Positions 33,406 through 42,510 of a DNA stretch of 64,000 nucleotides are shown piece after piece; position 1 is the first letter of the stretch; the number at the start of each line of letters is the position of its first letter. Source of the DNA: Actinomycetes bacterium (lineage in GTDB: Bacteria; Actinomycetota; Acidimicrobiia; Acidimicrobiales; Acidimicrobiaceae); the NCBI GenBank assembly GCA_021799035.1, contig JAJZBG010000006.1:1-64000 (forward strand), in the 5' to 3' direction. A model generated the notes under the pieces. The model ran no database searches, was not told where the DNA came from, and worked only from the letters and a program-made list of their open reading frames with translations. The position numbers and the translations under genes were made by a program.

Positions 33406-33580
33406 TTATCCGGGTCGTTTCAGAATCCACCTTGTATCGGCTTACTGCCGCGGGATTTGCCATGAGGCTCTTGGCTGCCTTCGGGGGAAAATTCGCAAAC
33501 GGTTGCAAGCTGCGCCGTGATTACTTGACCCTTGACGCCTGGCAAATCAACTTGGCATAGCTATCAGGATGCAGATTTTT
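33406..33580. other. Remainder of the 544-bp intergenic gap, no feature seen
   Basis: Between the end of the RNA and the aldolase stop codon I see no open frame with a ribosome site, no tRNA and no further strong stem. The sequence is of ordinary composition. Confidence 0.5.
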
Positions 33581-34249
33581 CTACTGCGCGTAGATGGTGC
33601 TGTAGAACTCCCAGGCCCTGATTGGCTCATTGGGAAGATCGCTTTGAAGTCGTGATGCAATTGCGTCCGGAGCCCATGGGGACACCGGGCCCAGCTGGCG
33701 GGCGAGGAACTGCAACTCTGCAGATTCCTCGAGAAATATCGCCTTCACGCAAGAGTCTCCAACGCTGTCCCCAACAACCAGACATCCATTGCCAGGAAGA
33801 ACTACGGCATGAGCGGTCATGAGAGCCTCTACTACGGCTCGACCTTGAACGTGGGACGTAACCAGGTATGGACTTTTGTGAACTGGTACCGTTCCTCGCA
33901 ACTCTGCCCCAAAACCGTGGACAACTTCTATAGGCTGACCTGCAATGCCCATCACGTTGACATACTTGGAGTGCGTTCTCGAGATGGCTGCCACATCAGG
34001 TCGCGCGGCGAAGACTGCTAAGTGCATAGCTGCCTCGAGGGGCGGGTTGCCGCTATTCAATATCTCGCCATCGAGGCTGAGATGGACTAATTCGGCTTCG
34101 GTAACCAGTCCCAAACCCTTCCTTGGTGTGATCAGCACCGATCCGTCGTTGAGACGGGCGCTGACGTGTCCAAAACCTTCGACCAGCCTGAGTCGGGTCA
34201 AGACACGGCAAGCACGAACAATTTCTTGGCGGATCTCCTCATCACGCAT
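33581..34249 (-). CDS. Class II aldolase/adducin family protein
   Basis: A 222-residue member of the zinc-dependent aldolase/epimerase family (L-fuculose-phosphate aldolase, ribulose-phosphate epimerase and relatives). The core motifs GFGHVSARL, PLEAAMHLAVF with the acid/base Glu, RTHSKYVNV (metal His) and the later MTAHAVVLPGNGCLVVG are visible. Note AHAVVLPGNG replaces the common HGAVLLRGHG, so one metal histidine is displaced. The ATG at 34249 is chosen from the family start (MRDEEIRQEIVRACRVL). It probably forms one transcription unit with the small protein and the acyl-CoA ligase upstream. Confidence 0.88.
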   Translation of the reverse strand: MRDEEIRQEIVRACRVLTRLRLVEGFGHVSARLNDGSVLITPRKGLGLVTEAELVHLSLDGEILNSGNPPLEAAMHLAVFAARPDVAAISRTHSKYVNVMGIAGQPIEVVHGFGAELRGTVPVHKSPYLVTSHVQGRAVVEALMTAHAVVLPGNGCLVVGDSVGDSCVKAIFLEESAELQFLARQLGPVSPWAPDAIASRLQSDLPNEPIRAWEFYSTIYAQ

Positions 34250-34436
34250 TGCAAAGCCTCCATCTTTAACCCTGCAGCCTCTCACATGATTCTTGCCAGC
34301 TGCTGCCATAAGCAGGCAAGTCTATTTACTCGACCTTTTGCTTTCGCCTTGGCTGAGCATCGGTCGCCGGGCTCCGAGTGAGCCCGAATTCGTAGCGGGG
34401 CGCCAGCATATTTCGCAGAAGTCTTGGAACTCCCAT

Positions 34437-34637
34437 TCAATCGAAAGTGGACTGGTCAAGCTCAGCAATGGCTTTGACTATGGCGCGACGAGCTCGATGG
34501 ATTCTCTTCTCCATCTCCCTGTCTTTTGCATCACCGGATGACATATACTCGCGCAAAGCTGACATTGCAAGCTCATCCAGTTGGTCCAATACGGTCTTCA
34601 GGCTTTCCACCTGCGTAATGAATTCAGGAGAATACAC
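34437..34637 (-). CDS. Small helical protein, 66 aa, unknown function
   Basis: A 66-residue, mostly helical, charged protein (VESLKTVLDQLDELAMSALREY..., EKRIHRARRAIVKAIAELDQ). It resembles no family I know. The GTG start at 34637 follows GAGGTGGGG. It lies between the acyl-CoA ligase and the aldolase on the same strand, 131 bp after the ligase. The helical-hairpin pattern and the ribosome site argue that it is translated, but the short length leaves doubt. Confidence 0.55.
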   Translation of the reverse strand: MYSPEFITQVESLKTVLDQLDELAMSALREYMSSGDAKDREMEKRIHRARRAIVKAIAELDQSTFD

Positions 34638-34768
34638 CTGGCCCCACCTCAGCTTTCAACAAACATCACACGACAAGCTGTCGATTCCGACTGCTCGGCA
34701 GCCTAATGCGGTCGCAAATTTGTTGCGCCTCAAATCCTGCCATCTGGCAACGGCCAAGCGGGGCATGC

Positions 34769-36397
34769 CTACGGCTCGACTGAAACCAGGTTGAGCTCTC
34801 CGCTCGCAAACGCCTTCCGAAGCACTTTCTTGTCGAACTTTCCAACACTGGTCTTTGGGATCTCGGTCAGGATGGCGACCTTGCCAGGAAGCCACCATTT
34901 CGCAACCCTATCAGAGAGAAAGTCAACCAGATGCTTGGGATCGACTTCACTTCCCGGCTTCGGGACTACGCAAGCAAGGGGCCTCTCCACCCACTTTTCA
35001 TCGGGTATGCCTATCACTGCCGCCTCATATACCCCCGGGAATGCCATTATCTCGTTTTCGAGGTCTACCGATGAGATCCACTCTCCCCCTGATTTGATGA
35101 CGTCTTTGGTCCGATCGACGATCCTGAGATAGCCTTCACTATCAATAGTCCCAATGTCTCCAGTGCGCAGCCATCCGCGATCAAAGCTCTCCGGATGCAC
35201 CCCTTTGTAGTAGCTTCCGGCAATCCAAGGACCGCTTACCTCAATCTCTCCAAGATTCTCCGTTCCCCTGGGCAAGGCATTATCGTTGTCGTCGACTATT
35301 CGAAGCTCAACACCGGGAATTGCTCGACCTGCTGTCAATAGGTACTTGATTCTCTCTTCCTCTGGGGTGTTTCGCGGGGGGATTCCAAGGGTGCAGATCG
35401 GCGAGGTCTCGGTCATTCCCCATCCTTGCCACAGCTCCAAGCCGAATCGATCCTTGAATCCCTGCATCAAACCCTGTGGGACTGCCGAACCTCCGCCAGT
35501 GATTCCTCGAAACGAAGACATGTCAACTTCATGAGTTTCTGAGTAAAGAAGCAACTCGTTCCATATGGTAGGGACACCAGACGATACTGTGGGACGGTAC
35601 ATCGAGATCATCTTCGCCAAGTGCTCTGCCTGAAGGAACCTGGAAGGCATGATAAGGTCGCAACCTGCCATCCAGCCCGAATATGGCACGCCCCAGGCAT
35701 TTGCATGGAACATTGGAACGATTATGAGGGCAATATCGTCATTGTTGAGCCCAAGTGTGTTCGCAGTGCAGGATGAGATTGCGTGCAGCCATGTGGACCT
35801 ATGCGAATACACGACACCCTTTGGGTTGCCAGTAGTTCCGGAGGTGTAGCACATTGCTGCTGCTTGGAGTTCGTCGATCTTGGGCCAATTGTATATGGAG
35901 CTATGGGCTGCAATCAGATCTTCATATTCGTAGGCGTCAATCTTCAGTGCCTCGAATATCGAAGGATCGTATGGTCCAACCACTATAACGGCCTGAACCG
36001 ACGGGGTTTGCGGAAGAATTCTTGCAAGGAGGGGAAGTACCACCGAGTCCACGATGATGACCTTGTCCTCTGCGTCATTGATCACAAATGCGAGCTGATC
36101 TGGGAACAGCCGGACGTTCAACGTGTGAACGATTGCACCCATCGAAGGTACCGCCATGTAGGCCTCTAGATGCTGTTGCGTATTGAAGGCAAATGTTCCT
36201 ACCCGGTCGAAATCCTTTACCCCTATGGATGCAAGCGCATTAGCAAGGGATGCCGTTCTCTTGGCAGTGTCCTCGTAGGTAATAGTAAGTCCGCCATCAC
36301 CAAGGTAGGTGGTGACGCTCGCCTTCGGAAATGTTGTTGCCCCGTAATTCATGATCGACGTGATAGATAGAGCACCATCCTGCATAGTTGAACGCAT
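34769..36397 (-). CDS. Acyl-CoA synthetase (long-chain-fatty-acid--CoA ligase family)
   Basis: A 542-residue AMP-forming ligase that activates a carboxylic acid as its CoA ester. Visible motifs are CYTSGTTGNPKGVVYSH (~183-199), GWGMTETSP, WLRTGD, and the C-terminal catalytic Lys in KTSVGKFDKKVLRK. The N terminus MRSTMQDGALSITSIMNYG matches the medium/long-chain clade. The ATG at 36397 is chosen because GGAGG ends seven bases before it; the longer frame to 36412 is unlikely. It is divergent from thiO. The substrate is not determined. Confidence 0.93.
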   Translation of the reverse strand: MRSTMQDGALSITSIMNYGATTFPKASVTTYLGDGGLTITYEDTAKRTASLANALASIGVKDFDRVGTFAFNTQQHLEAYMAVPSMGAIVHTLNVRLFPDQLAFVINDAEDKVIIVDSVVLPLLARILPQTPSVQAVIVVGPYDPSIFEALKIDAYEYEDLIAAHSSIYNWPKIDELQAAAMCYTSGTTGNPKGVVYSHRSTWLHAISSCTANTLGLNNDDIALIIVPMFHANAWGVPYSGWMAGCDLIMPSRFLQAEHLAKMISMYRPTVSSGVPTIWNELLLYSETHEVDMSSFRGITGGGSAVPQGLMQGFKDRFGLELWQGWGMTETSPICTLGIPPRNTPEEERIKYLLTAGRAIPGVELRIVDDNDNALPRGTENLGEIEVSGPWIAGSYYKGVHPESFDRGWLRTGDIGTIDSEGYLRIVDRTKDVIKSGGEWISSVDLENEIMAFPGVYEAAVIGIPDEKWVERPLACVVPKPGSEVDPKHLVDFLSDRVAKWWLPGKVAILTEIPKTSVGKFDKKVLRKAFASGELNLVSVEP

Positions 36398-36548
36398 CTT
36401 CAACCTCCACATTCCCGTTAAACTCCACTATTTATTCAATCACCTCAACAGCCTCTAGTTGTAGTAATTCTTTTCAACTCGGAATTCACACCATTTTGAT
36501 AATGCGGTATAGTTCAACTGAACCGGGTCAGAATTCTGGAAAGTAGTT

Positions 36549-37676
36549 ATGGCACAATTGCAAATAGGAGTGGTCGGAGGTGGCGTAGCTGGACTTAGCG
36601 CAGCATTCAGGCTTGCCAAGCACAATCACCAGGTCACCGTCTTTGACCCCGATCCGGCAAATGGGGCCTCCCACGCTGCTGCTGGAATGCTGGCTCCAGC
36701 ATCTGAGGCGAATTTCAGTGAAATACCTTTGCTAAGGCTGATGCAGCATTCCAACGAGCTGTGGACTGATTTCGCTGCAGAGATTGAAGCTGTATCCGGC
36801 ATGCCCGTGGGACTCCGCAGGGAAGGCACCATCGTAATCGGCTTTGAACCAAATGACGCTCGCGATCTAGAGCGCCTGTCGGAGTTTCAAAGGGAGCTCG
36901 GCATCGAGGTGATCCGCCTGACGCGTCACCAGCTGAAAGAACTAGAACCCGAGACGGGAGGCCCATTTCCCTACGCTGCGATGATCGACTCAGACGTGCA
37001 GCTTGACAATCGCAAACTCATGGATTCGCTATTGGCGGCACTCGACAGCCTGGGAACTAGGTTTGTTCGCCAAAGTGTAAGCGCTGTGAATGAGCGCGGA
37101 GACGGCGGATACGAGATAGTGCTTGACGACGGTGCAAAGGTGCAGCCAGATGCAGTCCTTGTTGCACCTGGCTCCTACGTTGGGACGATTTCCGGCCTTC
37201 CAAAAGCTGTCACTAGATCGATAAGACCGGTCAAGGGGCAGATAATTAGGGTTCAAGCCTCGCCGGAGCTGCTTCGCCACGTGATCAGGGCAAAGGTTTA
37301 CGGCAAGACTTTATACATGGTCCCCAGAAGCGATGGCGAGATCGTCATAGGTGCCACCCAGGAAGAGGTCGGCTTCGACACAACTGCCAAGGTGAGACCG
37401 ATAGCAGAAATGCTCTCTCAAGCTGCGCTTCTGTTGCCAGGGATAGGAGAAGCTGATTTCATTGAACACATGGTGAGATTCCGCCCAGGCTCTTTTGATA
37501 ATTCTCCGATTGTCGGAAGATATGAGGACTCGAATCTCTTCCTGTGCTTGGGACATTTTCGCCATGGCATTCTGTTGTCTGCCGCACTATCAAAATACGT
37601 CGCAATGGCAATAGAAACCGGGAAGCAGCCTCTTGAAATTGAGCAATTCAGCGCCACCAGACTGGAAGCTAGCTAG
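36549..37676 (+). CDS. thiO: Glycine oxidase ThiO
   Basis: ThiO is an FAD-dependent oxidase that turns glycine to iminoglycine (dehydroglycine) for thiazole synthesis in aerobes. The dinucleotide fold VVGGGVAGLSAAFRLA is at the N terminus, with AAAGMLAPASEANFSE and the C-terminal RFRPGSFDNSPIVGRYEDSNLFLCLGHFRHGILLSAAL characteristic of the family. The 375-residue length is normal. GGAAAG stands just before the ATG. It is the first of the four thi genes, thiO-thiS-thiG-thiD. No TPP riboswitch was found in the 151 bp upstream. Confidence 0.95.
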   Translation: MAQLQIGVVGGGVAGLSAAFRLAKHNHQVTVFDPDPANGASHAAAGMLAPASEANFSEIPLLRLMQHSNELWTDFAAEIEAVSGMPVGLRREGTIVIGFEPNDARDLERLSEFQRELGIEVIRLTRHQLKELEPETGGPFPYAAMIDSDVQLDNRKLMDSLLAALDSLGTRFVRQSVSAVNERGDGGYEIVLDDGAKVQPDAVLVAPGSYVGTISGLPKAVTRSIRPVKGQIIRVQASPELLRHVIRAKVYGKTLYMVPRSDGEIVIGATQEEVGFDTTAKVRPIAEMLSQAALLLPGIGEADFIEHMVRFRPGSFDNSPIVGRYEDSNLFLCLGHFRHGILLSAALSKYVAMAIETGKQPLEIEQFSATRLEAS

Positions 37677-37689
37677 GTTCTTATACGTG

Positions 37690-37890
37690 ATGGAGATTAC
37701 GCTGAACGGATCTGTGCAGCAAGTTCGCGAGTCGACCACAGTTGCCGAGCTTGTCGAGGCGCTGGGTCTGCCGATGCGCGGCATTGCTCTAGCGGTCAAC
37801 AGTGAGGTGGTTCCCAAAAGCAGCTGGAAGGAGAGATCGTTGTCTCCTCAAGATAAAGTGGAATTGCTCACTATCGCCCAAGGGGGATGA
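37690..37890 (+). CDS. thiS: Sulfur carrier protein ThiS
   Basis: A 66-residue ubiquitin-like sulfur carrier whose C-terminal GlyGly receives sulfur for thiazole formation. It ends in IAQGG, with the motif LNGSVQQV at the N terminus and ALAVNSEVVPKSSW in the middle. The ATG at 37690 follows thiO by 13 bases; GTG 37687 is also possible. thiG starts three bases after its stop, so the two are coupled. Confidence 0.95.
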   Translation: MEITLNGSVQQVRESTTVAELVEALGLPMRGIALAVNSEVVPKSSWKERSLSPQDKVELLTIAQGG

Positions 37891-37893
37891 AAC

Positions 37894-38676
37894 GTGAACT
37901 CAGGGCTTGAACCTATCAAACTTGGAAGTGTGACGATTTCCTCCAGACTCATTCTGGGCACAGGAGGTGCGCCATCCAACCAAATAATCAAGGAGATTAT
38001 CGAAGCGGCAAAGGCCGAACTCGTGACTGTAGCTTTGAGACGTTACGAGCCTCGGGCAAGCAACTCTCTCTACGACGTGCTTCGATCGCTTAACGTGGAA
38101 ATTCTGCCAAACACTGCTGGCTGTTTCAGCGCCAAGGAAGCTGTGATGACCGCAAAGATGGGCCGTGAGGCACTCGAAACCAACAATGTGAAACTGGAGG
38201 TGTTGTCCAGTGACAAGGACCTACTTCCTGACCCATTTGAACTGCTGGACGCTACCGAAGCTCTAGCTATGGATGGATTCAACGTCTTTGCTTATACCAA
38301 TGATGATCCCGTAGTCGCACGAACTCTCGAACATGCCGGGGCTCAGGTCGTAATGCCCCTTGGCGCTCCTATAGGAACGGGCCTTGGAATTCGCAATCCT
38401 CACAATATAGAGATGATCGTCTCTCAAGCGTCGGTGCCAATCGTCCTTGATGCGGGGATCGGGACTGCTTCGGATGCCGCTCTCGCTATGGAGCTTGGCT
38501 GTGATGCAGTTCTTGTCGCTTCTGCAATCACGCGAGCCAAGCAGCCTGAAAGAATGGCAAAATCAATAGCCTTGGCAACAGAAGCGGGCCTCCTTTCCCG
38601 TCATGGGGGAAGGATTCCCAAGAGAGAATGGGCCTTAGCATCCTCGCCGACCGAGGGAATTGCAGAGTTCAGCTAG
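37894..38676 (+). CDS. thiG: Thiazole synthase ThiG
   Basis: ThiG joins 1-deoxy-D-xylulose-5-phosphate, dehydroglycine and ThiS thiocarboxylate to form the thiazole phosphate. The Schiff-base lysine is K100 in NVKLEV, and [34 protein letters not shown] and [22 protein letters not shown] are conserved. The 260-residue length fits. The GTG start follows AGGGGG, close to the thiS stop. No thiF or thiH-like gene is nearby; the ThiO-type glycine pathway is used. Confidence 0.97.
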   Translation: MNSGLEPIKLGSVTISSRLILGTGGAPSNQIIKEIIEAAKAELVTVALRRYEPRASNSLYDVLRSLNVEILPNTAGCFSAKEAVMTAKMGREALETNNVKLEVLSSDKDLLPDPFELLDATEALAMDGFNVFAYTNDDPVVARTLEHAGAQVVMPLGAPIGTGLGIRNPHNIEMIVSQASVPIVLDAGIGTASDAALAMELGCDAVLVASAITRAKQPERMAKSIALATEAGLLSRHGGRIPKREWALASSPTEGIAEFS

Positions 38677-38771
38677 GATCAGGGTAAATTCTCATTGCGT
38701 AATTTGACTGCCAACCAAACTTGTAATCAACTCCCCAGATTTCACACAAACGAGGTAAAGGCGGAAATCTA

Positions 38772-39632
38772 TTGAGCGTCGCAGAGAAAAGAAAGAAGAC
38801 ACCGCCGGTTGCGTTGACGATTGCTGGATCTGATTCTGGCGGAGGTGCAGGCATTCAGGCCGATCTCAAGGCCTTCTCTGCTAATCGGGTATTTGGAACA
38901 ACCGTCGTTACGGCGATTACCGCCCAAAACACCCATGCAGTGCAAGCCTCGGAGCCGGTGGATCCCGACCTTGTCCGAGCCCAAATTCGTGCCGTGATTT
39001 CAGACTTCATAGTCCGAGCAGCGAAAACCGGCATGCTGGCAACAGCCGAGACGGTGAACGTTGTAGCAGAGTTTGCAGATAAGGGGGCGTTCGAGAAACT
39101 CGTCGTAGACCCAGTGCTGGTTTCCTCCACCGGTACAAGGCTTCTGGACAAAGCTGCGGAAAATGCATATCTTGAAAGGCTCATTCCCAAATCCACGCTG
39201 ATAACACCTAATCTCTCAGAGGTAAAGGCCCTGCTTGGAAAGCTCCCGTCAAATCTTGAAGAAATGATCGCTGCGGCTCGCGAGTTGAAAAAGATGGGCC
39301 CCCGGTATGTTCTCATCAAGGGGGGTCACCTAAGCGGCTCTGAAAGCACCGACATATTTTACGACGGACAGACAATCCTCAAGCTTTCTGCATCAAGAAT
39401 TCAGACTGACAACACTCACGGTTCGGGATGTACTCTCTCGGCAGCTATAACCGCAAATCTGGCTAAAGGAATGGACGTTACGGAGGCGGTCAAGACCGCA
39501 AAGGTGTATATTACTCGAACCATCAAGGCAGGTTCTCTCTGGCAATTAGGGCTGGGACACGGCCCAGTCGATCAGTTCATCTGGGCAAGCCAAGAAGATA
39601 TGGGATCACAGCCTCCTGAAAACTCAAACTGA
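38772..39632 (+). CDS. thiD: Hydroxymethylpyrimidine/phosphomethylpyrimidine kinase ThiD
   Basis: ThiD phosphorylates HMP and HMP-phosphate for thiamine synthesis. The signature GSDSGGGAGIQADLK is at 19-33, and the anion-hole/catalytic block DNTHGSGCTLSAAI is present. The 286 residues are slightly long; the extra is mostly the C-terminal tail. The start is TTG at 38772, supported by AAAGGCGG seven bases before. It is 95 bp after thiG. thiE and thiC are not in the window. Confidence 0.95.
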   Translation: MSVAEKRKKTPPVALTIAGSDSGGGAGIQADLKAFSANRVFGTTVVTAITAQNTHAVQASEPVDPDLVRAQIRAVISDFIVRAAKTGMLATAETVNVVAEFADKGAFEKLVVDPVLVSSTGTRLLDKAAENAYLERLIPKSTLITPNLSEVKALLGKLPSNLEEMIAAARELKKMGPRYVLIKGGHLSGSESTDIFYDGQTILKLSASRIQTDNTHGSGCTLSAAITANLAKGMDVTEAVKTAKVYITRTIKAGSLWQLGLGHGPVDQFIWASQEDMGSQPPENSN

Positions 39633-39657
39633 CCCAAGTACCGCTTCGTCCGACATT

Positions 39658-42510
39658 TTAGAGGCGAGTCATCTCAACAACATTGATATCAGCACCGGCC
39701 GTTTCAAAGAGTCTGATTGCATCGGGCTTGGCGCAGAAATAGAGGATCTGGCGATACTTCGCCACCGACGCAAGCTCCGAAGCAAGCCCTTGGGCACGTT
39801 CGATATCAGCGTTCACCATTACATCATCCATCAACAGAGGCAAATCAAGTGCGTTCGGCCTCTCGACTAAAGCGAGCCGGATGGAGATGTACAGCTGTTC
39901 TCTGGTGCCCCTCGAAAGGTCCGAGTCCAACACATCTTCTCCCGATTCATTCCGGGCGAAGATTGCGTCACCTTTAGGTCCTTGCTTTTTGAAAACCGAA
40001 GTGTATCTGCCCTGAGTAACCCTCGAGAATATTTCTGAAGAGATTCTCAACAGCTCAGGCTGGTGCAGCTCTTCGAACCGCACGCTCGCCGCAGAGAGCA
40101 AGTGCCTTGCTAACACACTTGCGCGTAGCCGCTCGGCAATCTCCTCCGCTTCAAGCCGTAGCGTTTCGACCAGAGCTTGAGCCTCGACCACCGAGCTGCT
40201 CGTTTCAAGCCGCTTTTCCTCGGCTCTAATCTCCGCTTCCGTGCCCAACAACCTGTCTCTCTCATCTTGTAGCTCGCCAGCAGTTTTGCCTAGCGAACTA
40301 ACAGATTCCTCAACGGCTAACCGGCCGCTCTCGAAATGTGGACGGATCTCCTCAAAATCCACTCCAAAGACTGACTCCGCAGAACGCAGGAACATGATCT
40401 TTTCAGCTCGCTTGCGATCGTAGTTTCGGAACAGGGAAAGGAGGTCTTCGTTGAGGGATGCGTGGTCGAATCCGCTCCCGTCCAACAGATCGTCCAATCG
40501 CCGCACATGCGTTTCCAACTCGCCAGAAAGCTTCTTCAGCTCTGCTTTGTTAGCCTTCGTATCTCGATCCAGCGTCTCTGCTTGAGACCAAATCTCCCGC
40601 ATTGACGACAGTCTCTCCATCAATCCTGCGATCACCACGTCGAGATGATCTGGAGTGGGGTCGCTAGGAAGTGCGATCTCGGCGAAGTCGGCTTGGAGCA
40701 GAGACACAAGGTCTCCCTTTCTATCTTCGACCTTTGCTTTCGATCTTGCGACAGCTCTTTCAAGCTTCTCCTTGTCAGAAACGGAACGCATCAGGTGCAA
40801 CAGCCCCTCTACCTTTTGACTGAGCATCTCGAGGGTTTCAGATCGGTCGATATTTGGCATGAATGCCGTCAATATTGTGGCGATCCTTTCAGTTTCAGAA
40901 TGAAAGCCCGCAAGTGCTTCAATTTCTCTCCTCTCGGCTTGCAACTCCTCGAGTCGAATAAGAAGTTCGCGCTGTTCGAAACTTGCAATGCCCAGCTCGT
41001 CAAGCATTTGTTCACCTTTGCTGGTACTCCTCAATTTGGATTCCCGTCCGCTTACAACAAGTGTCACAACAAAGGCTGCAGTAAAGAGGATGCCAACGGA
41101 AAGAAGAACTTCAATTAAACCGGTGATCACTTTCGTCGAATACAGGTATGCCACTATAACCAGACCCGTCAAAACCACCGTGCTGCCAAATATCAGTCCA
41201 CGCTGCTTTTCAGTCTGACTAGGTGGGTGTGTTTCCCCTGCCAAATCGCTAAGTCTTCTAATGGCCGTCTCAACCTCGGCCTTCTTTGCCGCCAATTCGC
41301 CTACTGATGCGTGAAGCAGCGAAGAGCTGGAATATTCACTCATCTGCCTTTCCAGGGAATCGAGGTTTCCTCCCAGCTTCTCCAGCGTTTCAATCGCATA
41401 GCTGGGACTGGATATGCCAGTGGAAATCTCTACCTCACCTTCTCGTGTCTGCAAATCTGCGATCATTCTCCCGATCTCCGACCTGGCGGCTTGGAGCTCG
41501 GCATTCTGTTCCAGTTCATCCTTTTGAAGCGCCATGAGCTCGTTGCGAACATTCGAAGCCGTCAGGACCTTCTCTTGGCGATCCAACAAGCTCCTGTCGA
41601 TTTCGAAGAGCTGCAACCGCATGGAAGCGGAAGCGAGTTTGGCTTCACTTTCCTCCACGGCTGCGCCGGTAGCGCGATAAAGCGCGAATGTGGACTCGAT
41701 ATCTCTAAGCAGTTCCGAAGACACCCCCGCCAACTTCGGGTGCTTCTCTAAGAACTCGGTCGCCTCTAGATAAGAGTTGTACTCGTTTCCCATGCGCAAC
41801 ACTTCGCCGAGCATTCGCTGCTGGTGCAAAACTGCCGCCTGTTCGCGCTCAAGGTCGGAGATCCTCTCCCTGATCCGGTCCCTTTCCTGGTACCGGCCAA
41901 GAAATGCCTCTTCGTCCAAGATTCTTGCCGCGAGTTCTTGCTCAGCATTCTCCAGCTCATCCAATGCCTTGCTCAACGACCTGGTTTTTGCCTCTCTTCC
42001 GGTGATCCTCTTGATTCTGTCGTCCAGCCGATCGAAAACGGAACTGATCGAGACTCCCTTGCCACTCGCTATTGCACCAAAGAGGTGCTCTGTGAGCACT
42101 CCGCTTCCGCTTGTGGTTCCCGCCAGCAACTGATCCAACCCAAAGCTGTACAGACTGGAGAACACCTCGTTTCCCCCGGTCCGGAGAGAGGGAAAAAGGC
42201 TGGAGATGTCTTTCTCAACCAAAACCCCATCAAGATAGAGCCTCCTCTGCAGAGCGGCTCCCTTTTTCACGAGTTCGAGCAAGTAATCATCACCGCGATG
42301 GGTAAATTCAACACGGCCTAGAGGTCGTGCATCCCGGGACATTCTGGCGCTTGGAAACAGTGATTGCTCCAAGAACCCTTTTAGCTGTGACTTCCCTGCT
42401 TCATTTGGGCCGTACAGAACGTTCAACCCGCCAGTCAACTCCCCCATCATCGGAACGGCCAGATGCGACAGGGATCCGTAACTGTCCACCCAGATCGCAC
42501 GGAATCTCAT
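39658..42510 (-). CDS. SbcC/YhaN-like ATPase with a mid-chain membrane hairpin
   Basis: A 950-residue SMC/Rad50-like ATPase. Walker A GPNEAGKS is at 34-41, the signature LSRGTREQLYISIRLAL lies in the C-terminal domain, and Walker B LLMDDVMVN is near 892-900. Long coiled-coil arms span ~180-430 and ~490-860. Between them, in place of a zinc hook, stand two hydrophobic helices (~439-457 and 461-487). This layout matches Bacillus YhaN more than SbcC. The start overlaps the stop of the YhaO-like gene by four bases. A membrane-tethered DNA-processing complex is inferred. Confidence 0.88.
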   Translation of the reverse strand: MRFRAIWVDSYGSLSHLAVPMMGELTGGLNVLYGPNEAGKSQLKGFLEQSLFPSARMSRDARPLGRVEFTHRGDDYLLELVKKGAALQRRLYLDGVLVEKDISSLFPSLRTGGNEVFSSLYSFGLDQLLAGTTSGSGVLTEHLFGAIASGKGVSISSVFDRLDDRIKRITGREAKTRSLSKALDELENAEQELAARILDEEAFLGRYQERDRIRERISDLEREQAAVLHQQRMLGEVLRMGNEYNSYLEATEFLEKHPKLAGVSSELLRDIESTFALYRATGAAVEESEAKLASASMRLQLFEIDRSLLDRQEKVLTASNVRNELMALQKDELEQNAELQAARSEIGRMIADLQTREGEVEISTGISSPSYAIETLEKLGGNLDSLERQMSEYSSSSLLHASVGELAAKKAEVETAIRRLSDLAGETHPPSQTEKQRGLIFGSTVVLTGLVIVAYLYSTKVITGLIEVLLSVGILFTAAFVVTLVVSGRESKLRSTSKGEQMLDELGIASFEQRELLIRLEELQAERREIEALAGFHSETERIATILTAFMPNIDRSETLEMLSQKVEGLLHLMRSVSDKEKLERAVARSKAKVEDRKGDLVSLLQADFAEIALPSDPTPDHLDVVIAGLMERLSSMREIWSQAETLDRDTKANKAELKKLSGELETHVRRLDDLLDGSGFDHASLNEDLLSLFRNYDRKRAEKIMFLRSAESVFGVDFEEIRPHFESGRLAVEESVSSLGKTAGELQDERDRLLGTEAEIRAEEKRLETSSSVVEAQALVETLRLEAEEIAERLRASVLARHLLSAASVRFEELHQPELLRISSEIFSRVTQGRYTSVFKKQGPKGDAIFARNESGEDVLDSDLSRGTREQLYISIRLALVERPNALDLPLLMDDVMVNADIERAQGLASELASVAKYRQILYFCAKPDAIRLFETAGADINVVEMTRL

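Noticed and set aside
36413-36548. TPP riboswitch upstream of thiO
   Set aside because: The conserved CTGAGA and ACCTGA-like elements and the two-arm fold are not seen in this gap.
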